A stretch of DNA of 64,000 nucleotides from Bacteroidales bacterium (GTDB taxonomy: Bacteria > Bacteroidota > Bacteroidia > Bacteroidales > GCA-2748055), in NCBI GenBank assembly GCA_023138875.1, contig JAGLOO010000006.1, positions 103,086-167,085 on the forward strand, read 5' to 3'. Made by a program: the position numbers and the translations under genes. Below, in pieces: positions 43,244 through 51,804 of this stretch (position 1 is its first letter; each line of letters opens with the position of its first letter). The notes under the pieces are model-generated. The model saw only the letters and a list, made by a program, of their open reading frames with translations, searched no databases and was not told where the DNA came from.

Positions 43244-45370
43244 ATGAGATTCATACACATCATCCTCTTCCTGTTCCTGGTCATGGATGTCGCAGCCCAG
43301 CAAACAATTTCAGGCACCATCTCCGACCGGAAAGGAAACCCGGTCATGAATGCCAACATCTATTTTGAAGGCTCCTATGACGGCACCACTTCAGATGCAG
43401 AAGGAAGTTTTGCACTCACAACAAATCTTACCGGGAAGCAATTGCTTGTAGCCAGTTTTATCGGCTATCAAAGGTACACCCGTGAACTCCTGCTTGACCG
43501 TAAGGATACTGCCATTGTAATTGTGATGAAAGAGCAGATGAGCGAAATAAACGAGGCAGCAATCACAGCAGGTATATTTAGTGCCAGCGATAAAAAGAAA
43601 TCAGCCACACTCACCTCTTTTGATATAGCAACTACTGCCAGTGCCATGGGTGATATCTATGGTGCATATGCCACCATGCCGGGATCCCAGAAGGTGGGTG
43701 AAGAAGGAATGTTGTTCGTAAGGGGTGGTGACAGTTATGAAACAAAAACCTATATGGACGGGATGCTGGTCCAGTCACCTTTCTTTTCAAAAATGCCGGA
43801 TATTCCCACCAGGGGCCGCTATTCACCGCTGCTCTTTTCTGAAACCCTATTCAGTACCGGCGGATACTCAGCGGAATTCGGACAGGCACTTTCATCGATC
43901 GTTGATCTGACTACCAACGATCTTGAACCGGATGATAAAACAAGCGTATCAATTATGACCGTGGGTGCCAATGCCTCCATGGCCCGAAGGTGGGAGAATT
44001 CATCCCTGGCCCTGTCCGGGTTATATGCCAACAATGCCCTTCACCATAAACTGTTCAAACAAACTGTGGACTGGATCAAAGATCCTGTAATGGGTGATGG
44101 TACGCTGATGTATAGAAAAAGGGTAGGTGAAACAGGACTGCTGAAAGCGTTTTGCTCTTATAACTACAACGCGATGCAGATGAACTATGATAATTTTGAA
44201 GAGGGCACGCTGGATGAAATCCAAATGATAAACCATACACTCTATGCAAATACCTCATATACTGGAGAGCTGGATGAAAAATGGCTTGTCAGATCAGGAA
44301 TTGCATACAACAAGAATTTTGAGAACATAACCTATAAAGGGGACCCGGTCCACACCACCAATTCGGCTTCACAGTTCAAGCTGGTCCTGACCAATCTCAC
44401 TACTAAAAAGATGAAGATCAGGATGGGTGGGGATGTCATCCTTGAGCAATACGGCCAGCAGATCAAAGTGGACAGCACCATCCGGCTGGACCTAACCAAT
44501 CTGCAACCTTCGCTGTTCCTGGAATCGGAATTAAAACTCTCCTCTAAATTTGCACTTCGCATGGGGGCCAGGGCCGAGTATGGTTCCCTCCTGGAAAAGC
44601 TGGATCTCTCCCCGCGTTTTTCAGCTGCTTATAAAACAGGTACCCACAGCCAGGTTTCCCTGGCCTATGGTAAATTTCACCAGAAACCCGGATATGATTA
44701 TCTGAAAATGGCGCCCTGGTTAACTGCAGAAAAATCCGACCACTACATCCTGAATTTCCAGTACAAAAAGAATACAAGGATCTTCCGCATTGAAGCATAT
44801 ATGAAACAGTATAACGAACTTGTGAAATTCAGCGAGCAGTACAGTACGGACCCTTCAAATTATAACAACAATGGATCCGGATATGCCAGGGGACTGGACC
44901 TTTTCTGGCGTGACCGGGAAACAGTGAAAGGCCTGGACTACTGGATATCGTATAGTTACCTGGATACCAAAAGGGATTACAAAGACTATCCTGCACGTGC
45001 TGTACCCGGCTACGCATCCGCACACAACCTGTCCCTGGTCTGTAAGTACTTCTTTACAAGGCTTAACACGTTTGGTGGCCTGACCTACTCCTTTGCCGGC
45101 CCCAGGCCCTATGATGACAAAAACAGCAGTGAGTTTATGAATGGCAGGACCAAAGCCTATAACGACATCAGTATGAATATTACATACGTTACCCAACTAT
45201 TCAAATATGATTTTATCATCCATATGAATATCACAAACCTGTTTGGTTTTAAGAATGTCTACGGTTACAATTATTCCAGCACCCCGGGAGAAGATGGTAT
45301 CTATGCATCTCAATCAATTATACCTTCTATTGGAAGGCAGGCAGTATTGTTAGTATTAATTTCCTTTTAA
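43244..45370 (+). CDS. TonB-dependent receptor with carboxypeptidase-like N-domain
   Basis: A 708-residue protein. The ATG at 43244 follows an AAGGA-like site and begins the signal peptide (FLFLVMDVAAQ). Residues about 20-105 are a carboxypeptidase-like regulatory domain (TISGTISDRKGNPVMNANIY). The plug follows (about 135-235), with GEEGMLFVRGGDSYETKTY. The barrel fills the remainder and ends with an aromatic-containing strand. At this length it is shorter than SusC proteins and has no SusD partner, so it is more like receptors for siderophores or small ligands. A four-gene operon with a repeat protein and LytS/LytTR follows. Confidence 0.87.
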   Translation: MRFIHIILFLFLVMDVAAQQTISGTISDRKGNPVMNANIYFEGSYDGTTSDAEGSFALTTNLTGKQLLVASFIGYQRYTRELLLDRKDTAIVIVMKEQMSEINEAAITAGIFSASDKKKSATLTSFDIATTASAMGDIYGAYATMPGSQKVGEEGMLFVRGGDSYETKTYMDGMLVQSPFFSKMPDIPTRGRYSPLLFSETLFSTGGYSAEFGQALSSIVDLTTNDLEPDDKTSVSIMTVGANASMARRWENSSLALSGLYANNALHHKLFKQTVDWIKDPVMGDGTLMYRKRVGETGLLKAFCSYNYNAMQMNYDNFEEGTLDEIQMINHTLYANTSYTGELDEKWLVRSGIAYNKNFENITYKGDPVHTTNSASQFKLVLTNLTTKKMKIRMGGDVILEQYGQQIKVDSTIRLDLTNLQPSLFLESELKLSSKFALRMGARAEYGSLLEKLDLSPRFSAAYKTGTHSQVSLAYGKFHQKPGYDYLKMAPWLTAEKSDHYILNFQYKKNTRIFRIEAYMKQYNELVKFSEQYSTDPSNYNNNGSGYARGLDLFWRDRETVKGLDYWISYSYLDTKRDYKDYPARAVPGYASAHNLSLVCKYFFTRLNTFGGLTYSFAGPRPYDDKNSSEFMNGRTKAYNDISMNITYVTQLFKYDFIIHMNITNLFGFKNVYGYNYSSTPGEDGIYASQSIIPSIGRQAVLLVLISF

Positions 45371-45382
45371 ATCTACAACGTC

Positions 45383-46021
45383 ATGAAAAAAATCAGTCTT
45401 TTACTCACCATCATCCTTGTTTCAATTCCATCATTTTCCCAGGACAATACCTACCTGAGTGCAATGCTGAATACCATTGAGTTGATGGACACTGCGTCCG
45501 GTGGTGATGATTACCTGCAGTGTGCCAACCAGTTTGAACGCATAGCCACTGCTGAAAAAAGCCAATGGTTCCCTTATTACTATGCTTCTTACTCCCTTGT
45601 ATTAATGAGTTTTGATGAACCCGATGGAAACCAGAAGGATCTATTGCTTGACCGGGCACAACTACTGCTCGACAGTGCGTTTATCATTGTACCGGAGGAA
45701 TCGGAGTTGCACGTACTGCAAGCCTTCCTCTATCCATCCAGGATCCTTGTGGACCCCATGGGCCGGGGCATGCTCTATATGGAAAAAATGTTCGCCTCAC
45801 TGGAGACTGCGAAGGCGCTCAATCCTGACAATCCCAGGACCTATTTCCTTGAAGGGATCAATAAGCTGAACCTGCCTCCCTCCATGGGCGGAGGACCGGA
45901 GGTGGCTAAACCCCTTTTCATAAAGGCTGATGCCAAATTTAAAACCTTCCACCATGAAAATCCAATGTGGCCTGACTGGGGGGAGGATGCAAACAGTGCT
46001 GAGCTGGATAAACTACAATAG
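45383..46021 (+). CDS. Secreted TPR-like protein
   Basis: A 212-residue protein with a signal peptide (ILVSIPSFSQ). The helical remainder resembles degenerate tetratricopeptide repeats: YYYASYSLVLMSF, LDRAQLLLDSAFII, LETAKALNPDNPRTYFLEG. Periplasmic proteins of this form often accompany TonB receptors in Bacteroidota. It lies 12 bases after the receptor gene. The function is unknown; a scaffold or signalling role is inferred. Confidence 0.7.
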   Translation: MKKISLLLTIILVSIPSFSQDNTYLSAMLNTIELMDTASGGDDYLQCANQFERIATAEKSQWFPYYYASYSLVLMSFDEPDGNQKDLLLDRAQLLLDSAFIIVPEESELHVLQAFLYPSRILVDPMGRGMLYMEKMFASLETAKALNPDNPRTYFLEGINKLNLPPSMGGGPEVAKPLFIKADAKFKTFHHENPMWPDWGEDANSAELDKLQ

Positions 46022-46101
46022 CTGTTCATGCAATGCATCCCGGTTACGGATCATTTATTTATATTGTATAAATATTCTCCATAACAATAAAGTCCAACAG
46101 G

Positions 46102-47139
46102 GTGGGAATCAAAATAACATACCGGCACATCCTGAAAGTGCTCAGGGATTTTCTGATTCTGATCCTGATCGGTAATTTGATTGCCATCTTCACAATTCCA
46201 AGGGATCTGTGGTCGCTGGAGGTAGTGCTGAGAAACTGTATGTTCTCAATCGGGATCGGTTACCCGGCCTGGAGGGGAATGAGTTATATTATTGTGGTGC
46301 TGGAGAGAAAGATCCCATGGCTTAAATACCCCATTAAGCGCCTGGTGGTGCAGGTGTTGGCCATGACCCTCTTTGCGGGGATTCTTATTTTCATAGGTTT
46401 TTCCATTTGGATCTGGTTGGTAAAGGATCTCAGCTTCCGGTCGATCATTGAATTCATAATCCCAACTCTGAAAATCGTTTATATTTTCATGATCCTGTCA
46501 CTGGTTATTGGAAACAGTATCGACTTTTTTAAAAACTGGAGGGATGCGGCCATTCAGCAGGAGGAGCTGAAAAGGGCCCACCTTGCCCTTCAGTACCAGA
46601 CCCTGAAGGACCAGGTCAGGCCCCACTTTCTTTTTAACAGCCTCAGTTCACTGGTTACGCTGATCAACACCGACAGTGAGAAAGCCACCCGGTTTGTACA
46701 CAAACTATCGGATGTGTATCGCTATGTGCTGGAGCAGAGAGAAAACGAACTGGTCCCTGTAACTGAAGAGGTGAAGTTCCTTGAGGATTTTATTTACCTT
46801 CAAAAAATTCGTTACGGAGAAAACCTTCAGGTTCATTTCAAACTCAAACTGGATCATAAACGGATGGTAATCCCCCTCTCCATGCAAATGATGGTGGAGA
46901 ATGCCATCAAACACAATGAAATTTCCGGAGAACACCCACTGGTCATTGACATCTATTCTACGAATCAAGATCAGGTTGTTATCAGGAACAACCTGCAGAA
47001 GAAAGAGGTTACGGAAAAATCACCCGGTATGGGCATTGAAAACCTTCGAAAGAGGATCTCCTTTTTTACAGTCGAGCCCCTTCTCATCGAGGAAGAGCCA
47101 GAAACATTCACAGCAACAATTCCCACGATCCCAACCTAA
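46102..47139 (+). CDS. LytS-type sensor histidine kinase
   Basis: A 345-residue kinase of the LytS/YehU family, starting at GTG 46102. Four membrane helices occupy about 15-145 without a sizeable periplasmic domain. A coiled segment follows, then the His_kinase domain with LKDQVRPHFLFNSLSSL, whose His is the phosphorylation site. The ATPase part has MMVENAIKHNE and GMGIENLRKRISFF. It is followed after 11 bases by a LytTR regulator, the usual partner. Confidence 0.9.
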   Translation: MGIKITYRHILKVLRDFLILILIGNLIAIFTIPRDLWSLEVVLRNCMFSIGIGYPAWRGMSYIIVVLERKIPWLKYPIKRLVVQVLAMTLFAGILIFIGFSIWIWLVKDLSFRSIIEFIIPTLKIVYIFMILSLVIGNSIDFFKNWRDAAIQQEELKRAHLALQYQTLKDQVRPHFLFNSLSSLVTLINTDSEKATRFVHKLSDVYRYVLEQRENELVPVTEEVKFLEDFIYLQKIRYGENLQVHFKLKLDHKRMVIPLSMQMMVENAIKHNEISGEHPLVIDIYSTNQDQVVIRNNLQKKEVTEKSPGMGIENLRKRISFFTVEPLLIEEEPETFTATIPTIPT

Positions 47140-47150
47140 CCGTCCGTCCT

Positions 47151-47915
47151 ATGAAAGTTGTAATCATTGAAGATGAATACCTGTCGGCAGAGCGACTCCG
47201 GACATTGCTTTACAACATTGATCCTGGTATTGTTGTATTGGCCATCATTGATTCGGTGAAAGCAGCCGTTCAGTGGTTTGATCAGAATGAGAAACCAGAC
47301 CTTGTATTGATGGATATCCAGCTGGCCGATGGCTTATCCTTTGACATCTTCGACCAGGTAAAGATAGAATACCCGATCATTTTCACTACAGCCTACCAGG
47401 AATATGCCATTAAGGCTTTCAAGGTCAACAGCGTTGACTACCTGCTAAAACCCATTTCAGAAGAAGAGCTTCGATCTGCCCTGGCCAAATATCAGCAATA
47501 CTTTAACCGTGAACTGAGCATACCAGAAATCAGTAATGATTTGCTGCACAGCATCAAACAGATGATTAGCAATCCTTATAAGTCCCGCTTTATGATTAAG
47601 GTGGGCGACCGGATAAAAACGGTGGATATTAATGAGATCCTCTATTTCTACAGCCTTCAAAAAGGGACCTATCTCCACACAGCTGACAACCGGAATTATG
47701 TGATAGACTTTACACTCGATGGGCTGGTCGATTCACTGGATCCGGCCCTGTTCCACCGGATCAACCGCAGGTACATCATTACCCACAAAGCCATCTCCAA
47801 CATGATAACCCTCTCAGGCAGCAAGCTGAAAATCGAACTTTTGCATTCAGATGATGCCCGGATATATATCAGCAGGGACAGATTACCTGCTTTTAAAGAG
47901 TGGCTTGATCAATAA
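47151..47915 (+). CDS. LytTR-family response regulator
   Basis: A 254-residue regulator. Receiver at 2-120 with VIIEDEYLSAERL, the phosphorylated Asp in LVLMDIQLADG, and a conserved KP near the end (LLKPISE). The LytTR DNA-binding domain runs from about 150 to 250: EILYFYSLQKGTYLHT, FHRINRRYIITHKAI, ISRDRLPAFKEWL. It is the cognate regulator of the LytS kinase before it, and probably controls the TonB receptor operon in which it sits. Confidence 0.92.
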   Translation: MKVVIIEDEYLSAERLRTLLYNIDPGIVVLAIIDSVKAAVQWFDQNEKPDLVLMDIQLADGLSFDIFDQVKIEYPIIFTTAYQEYAIKAFKVNSVDYLLKPISEEELRSALAKYQQYFNRELSIPEISNDLLHSIKQMISNPYKSRFMIKVGDRIKTVDINEILYFYSLQKGTYLHTADNRNYVIDFTLDGLVDSLDPALFHRINRRYIITHKAISNMITLSGSKLKIELLHSDDARIYISRDRLPAFKEWLDQ

Positions 47916-47958
47916 TACTATCAGTTTTGTAATAAACTCACACATAAAATTTCATCCA

Positions 47959-49039
47959 ATGCTTAAACAGAACCTGATTGTCATTAGCTTTTTTTTGCAG
48001 CTATCCTGCTGACCGGCTGCAACCAGGAGCCCCATCAAAAACCAAATATCCTGTTTGCCATAGCCGATGACTGGGGATGGCCCCATGCGGGTAAGAATTA
48101 CACCAAAGGTGGGTTTGAAGAGTTCCTGTCTGAGCGAACGGACGATGCTCCATTCTGTTTCTGGCTGGGTGCATGGGAGACGTGGCGGATTATTACTACG
48201 AGGTGCAGCGATTCGACACCCTGGTTGCCAGCGCCATACGATTGCTGGAAGAGATTGGAGAACTTGAGAACACCATCATTGTAGTCACGGGCGACCATGG
48301 CATGCCTTTTCCGCGATGCAAGTCCAATAATTATGATTCAGGTGCCAGGGTGCCCCTGGCCATTCGCTGGGGATCCGGAATTAAGAAATCCGGCAGGATC
48401 CTGGATGACTTTGTCAGTCTGAGCGACCTGGCTCCTACATTTCTTGAAATGGCCGGTGTGGAAATCCCACAGGTAATGACCGGAAAAAGCATGGCCAACC
48501 TCCTTGAAAGTAACAAAGGTGGTTTCGTGGAACCGGACACCCGAAGCTATGTGTTGCACGGTAAAGAACGCCATGTTCCGTCCCAGGAAGTACATATGGG
48601 AGGATATCCCAGCCGTGCCATCCGCAACCATGATTTTCTATATATCAGGAACTTTAAGCCGGAACGCTGGCCAAACGGCACACCTGACTACCTGAAAACG
48701 GCCATTCCCTATTGCTGGCTCGGGGATTGCGACAACGGACCCACTAAAACCTATATGGTTGAGAATAAAGATATTGACGACCACCACAGGCATCTATGGG
48801 AATTATCCTTTGGCATGAGACCGGCCGAAGAATTATATGATTGCAAGAAAGATCCGGAACAACTGGTAAATGTGGCAGATGATCCGGAATATGCTGAGAT
48901 CAGAGAAAAACTGGCCGCACAGTTGATCGGGCAGCTGGAGATTACAGGCGATCCCAGGGTAGCTGGAGGGGGAGATGAGTTTGATGAGTATCCTTACTAT
49001 GGAAAGGGGCCCAGGCATCCATCCTACCCGGGGGAATAA
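47959..49039 (+). pseudogene. Sulfatase lipoprotein gene with large deletions
   Basis: A start at 47959 gives a lipoprotein signal that is frameshifted in a T8 run. The next frame reads AAILLTGCNQ, then KPNILFAIADDWGWPHAG, the sulfatase N-terminus with its Asp-Asp metal ligands. It then jumps directly to GGFEEFLSERTDDAPFCF, losing the region with the catalytic Cys/Ser-x-Pro-x-Arg. A further break leads to the frame opening at 48173: DYYYEVQRFDTLV, VVTGDHGMPFPRCKSNNYD, SGARVPLAIRW and a full C-terminus to 49039. Without the formylglycine site the product cannot be an active sulfatase. Confidence 0.85.
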
Positions 49040-49059
49040 AGCAAAATGCATATGAAGTA

Positions 49060-49869
49060 TTAAGCTCGTGGTTTGCCGTAGATGTGATCACCTATCCGCC
49101 GGATCCTTTCCATCTCTTCAGGGCTAAGGGGTTCTGTGTCCAGGGTTTCCAGGTTCTCCCTCATCATTTCCAGGCTGCGGGCACCTGTCATGCAAACATC
49201 CACAGAAGGATTGCTCAGTACAAACCGATAACACTCCTGTGCGGTAAGGGACTTTTCCCCGGGAGGCATCTTGCTCTCTTTGAGTAACTGTCCCCACCTT
49301 GTGGCTGTAAAAGTAATCATCCCCGGCCGGTTCTCACCTCCGGTGTATGGAAAGACATCCTGCTCTGCTCCGCTGTTTACAGCATTGTACCTGACCTGGA
49401 ATATATCGATCAGACCTTCTTCACGAAGTTTCGGAAACAACCTGCGGTTATGTCCTGACAGGGCCAGGTGACGAACCACTCCTTTTTCCTTAAGTTCCGC
49501 GGCCAGATCAAGAACCTGCTTGCGGGGTCGGTTGGGATAATAACCCAGCATCAGGACATCCACATACTCCAGACCGAGCTTCTCCAACCCCTTGTAAAAA
49601 TGTCTCTTGCCGAGCCAGCGGGAATGGGTGTACTCCATCAGGTTGATCACCAGCTTCTCCCTTTGCCCGTTCCCCGATATGTTTTGAACAGCACTGATCA
49701 TTTCATTAGATCGCCCCTTCATGAAAGTCCCCAAGGTAAAATAATTGCATCCCCGTTCAAATGCCTCTTCAAATGCTGCTGCCGGGGCGCCATAACTGGA
49801 AGTGATGCCCAACCTGCCGACTTTGAGGCCGGTCCTTCCCAGCATCACAGGTTCATTAAATGATTTCAC
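49060..49869 (-). CDS. Aldo/keto reductase, cytoplasmic
   Basis: A 269-residue aldo/keto reductase without a signal peptide. MLGRTGLKVGRLGITSSYG opens the barrel. GCNYFTLGTFMKGRSNEMI holds the region of the catalytic residues, but the usual Asp and Tyr of the DTAxxYG motif are not obvious (TLGTF). EYVDVLMLGYYPN and LSNPSVDVCMTGARS, the cofactor region, follow. It could be a divergent reductase or a member with altered chemistry. It is 33 bases downstream of the archaemetzincin gene and might be the last gene of that operon. Confidence 0.78.
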   Translation of the reverse strand: MKSFNEPVMLGRTGLKVGRLGITSSYGAPAAAFEEAFERGCNYFTLGTFMKGRSNEMISAVQNISGNGQREKLVINLMEYTHSRWLGKRHFYKGLEKLGLEYVDVLMLGYYPNRPRKQVLDLAAELKEKGVVRHLALSGHNRRLFPKLREEGLIDIFQVRYNAVNSGAEQDVFPYTGGENRPGMITFTATRWGQLLKESKMPPGEKSLTAQECYRFVLSNPSVDVCMTGARSLEMMRENLETLDTEPLSPEEMERIRRIGDHIYGKPRA

Positions 49870-49902
49870 AATTCAAGGTATTTTTTTGTACACTTAAAAA
49901 TA

Positions 49903-50451
49903 TTACAGTCCCAACTGCTTTTTCCGGTTTAACTCAGCCTGACAATTATAGCAAAAATGCTTCTCTTTCTGATCCAGGTCCTCCACATAGGTACTTGAAC
50001 GCATGATACAGACCGGGTAAGTGCAGTGTATCAGTCCAAATGAATGTCCCAGTTCATGAATAATAACTTTGCTGAATCGATCTATCAGCAAAGCATTGTC
50101 CGGCTGGATTCCGTAAAGTTCATTTCTCAGGCGATAAAGCGATGCAATGCCAGAGTTTCCGTTTAATGCAGCCTGACCAAATATGTAGGTTAAAATTGGA
50201 ATATAGAGGTCTACCCTCAACAGTCCCATTGTCTTCACAGCTTCCCGGGGGGCTACATCCAATAGAACTTTCAGTATCCCGTTGGCATTGTATTGACGGC
50301 GGCCCGGATTGTAGAAACGGCTTAGATCGAGATTGCACTCTTCCAAATGCACAGGATAATGAAACTCATGGGAGATATCTTCTTCAATCCTTCCGGTTAA
50401 ATCATTCTCAAAAAGACCGCAAGATATTAATATGATTTTCGGCTTTTCCAA
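49903..50451 (-). CDS. Archaemetzincin-type zinc protease
   Basis: A 182-residue metzincin. The zinc motif is HELGHSFGLIHC, with His132, His136 and His142 and catalytic Glu133. The archaemetzincin Cys cluster follows: CIMRSSTYVEDLDQKEKHFC with a final Cys in NCQ, which binds a second zinc. There is no signal peptide, so it is cytoplasmic. It starts 5 bases after the NtrC-type regulator gene and is therefore likely to be in the same transcript as the redox genes. Archaemetzincins are poorly characterised peptidases; the substrate in this operon is unknown. Confidence 0.9.
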   Translation of the reverse strand: MEKPKIILISCGLFENDLTGRIEEDISHEFHYPVHLEECNLDLSRFYNPGRRQYNANGILKVLLDVAPREAVKTMGLLRVDLYIPILTYIFGQAALNGNSGIASLYRLRNELYGIQPDNALLIDRFSKVIIHELGHSFGLIHCTYPVCIMRSSTYVEDLDQKEKHFCYNCQAELNRKKQLGL

Positions 50452-50456
50452 TCCGT

Positions 50457-51800
50457 TTACTCTTGCTTCAATTCATACTTCCTGATCTTGTTATAAAGGG
50501 TTGCCCTGTCGACATTTAATGCTTTTGCTGAACGAGAAATATTCCACTTGTATTTTTCCAGGATCTTGACAATATGCTTTTTCTCAAGTTCATCCAGGCT
50601 TTCAATAGAACTGCTGATCACCTCCTTGCCCAAGGGGAGGTCTTTCAACCTGATCACCTTTCCGTTTCCGACCACAATGGCACGTTCGACCATGTTCTCG
50701 AGTTCACGCACATTTCCAGGATATTCAAATTCTTCAAGGTGCTTCATGGCTGCCGGCTCAATAGATATGAGATCCCTGCTCATTGAGGTGCAGTACTTCC
50801 TGATGAAGTGGTTTATCAGCAATGAAACGTCTTCAATTCTTTCCCGAAGGGGAGGTATCCTGATATTGACCACATTCAGCCTGTAATACAGGTCTTCGCG
50901 AAATGTGCCGTTCGCAACCATGCTTTTCAGGTCCCTGTTGGTGGCACAGATCACCCTGAAATCGGAGGTGATTTCCTTATTCCCTCCCACGCGGACAAAG
51001 GATTTAGATTCAAGGACACGCAGCAGCTCTATTTGCATTTTCGGTGAAACGGTAGCGATCTCATCCAGGAAAACTGTTCCGCCATCTGCCATTTCAAACC
51101 TTCCCTTCCTGTTGAATGTTGCTCCTGTAAACGCTCCTTTTTCATGTCCGAACAATTCACTTTCAAGCAGGCTTTCCGTTAAAGAACCGCAATGAACGCA
51201 GATCAGGGGGAAATACTTGCGAGACGAATTGGAATGGATGGCCCTGGCAACCAGTTCCTTTCCGGTACCACTTTCCCCTGTAATGATTACAGAAGAATTT
51301 GACTGGGCCACACTTTCAACCTCGCTCAGGACTTTCTTCAAAGCTTCACTCTCTCCAATGATATCCTCTACATCCACAAGAGAGGTGATTTTTTCCTTCA
51401 GGTTTTCGTTTTCAGTTCTCAAAGCCACCTGGGTAGCTGCATTCCTGATCAGGTGTGACAGGTCATCCGGATCGAAAGGCTTTGTTACATAATCAAATGC
51501 ACCGTCTTTCAATGCCTGAACAGCAGTATCAACCGAAGCAAACGCTGTCATGATAATAACGATGGGCGCCATGGGAAGTGCTTTGATGCGCCTGTGCATC
51601 TCCATTCCATCCATGCCTGGCATTTTTATGTCTGCAAGGACAATGTCAAATTCCGTTTCATTCAGGATAGAAAGGGCTTTCTTGGCATTTTCGGCACATT
51701 CCACATGAAATCCGTCATCGATGAACCAGCTGTACAGGGAATCCCTGACAGATTCCTCATCATCAACGATCAATATAGATACTTTATCGGTCATGATCAT
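50457..51800 (-). CDS. NtrC-family sigma-54 response regulator of the redox operon
   Basis: A 447-residue regulator; the ATG at 51800 (or 51794) lies 4 bases after the kinase stop. Receiver with SILIVDDEESVRDSL and phospho-acceptor Asp57 (VLADIKMPGMDG). AAA+ domain with Walker A GESGTGKELVAR, the complete sigma-54 loop GAFTGA and GGTVFLDEIATV. C-terminal Fis-type helix-turn-helix (NVDRATLYNKIRKYEL). It pairs with the heme-motif kinase and probably activates the sigma-54 promoter at 58.17 kb that drives the whole operon. Confidence 0.92.
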   Translation of the reverse strand: MIMTDKVSILIVDDEESVRDSLYSWFIDDGFHVECAENAKKALSILNETEFDIVLADIKMPGMDGMEMHRRIKALPMAPIVIIMTAFASVDTAVQALKDGAFDYVTKPFDPDDLSHLIRNAATQVALRTENENLKEKITSLVDVEDIIGESEALKKVLSEVESVAQSNSSVIITGESGTGKELVARAIHSNSSRKYFPLICVHCGSLTESLLESELFGHEKGAFTGATFNRKGRFEMADGGTVFLDEIATVSPKMQIELLRVLESKSFVRVGGNKEITSDFRVICATNRDLKSMVANGTFREDLYYRLNVVNIRIPPLRERIEDVSLLINHFIRKYCTSMSRDLISIEPAAMKHLEEFEYPGNVRELENMVERAIVVGNGKVIRLKDLPLGKEVISSSIESLDELEKKHIVKILEKYKWNISRSAKALNVDRATLYNKIRKYELKQE

Positions 51801-51804
51801 ATGT

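Noticed and set aside
48067..48267. Separate small gene inside the sulfatase region
   Set aside because: The frame overlaps collinear sulfatase fragments in other frames and has no recognisable content.
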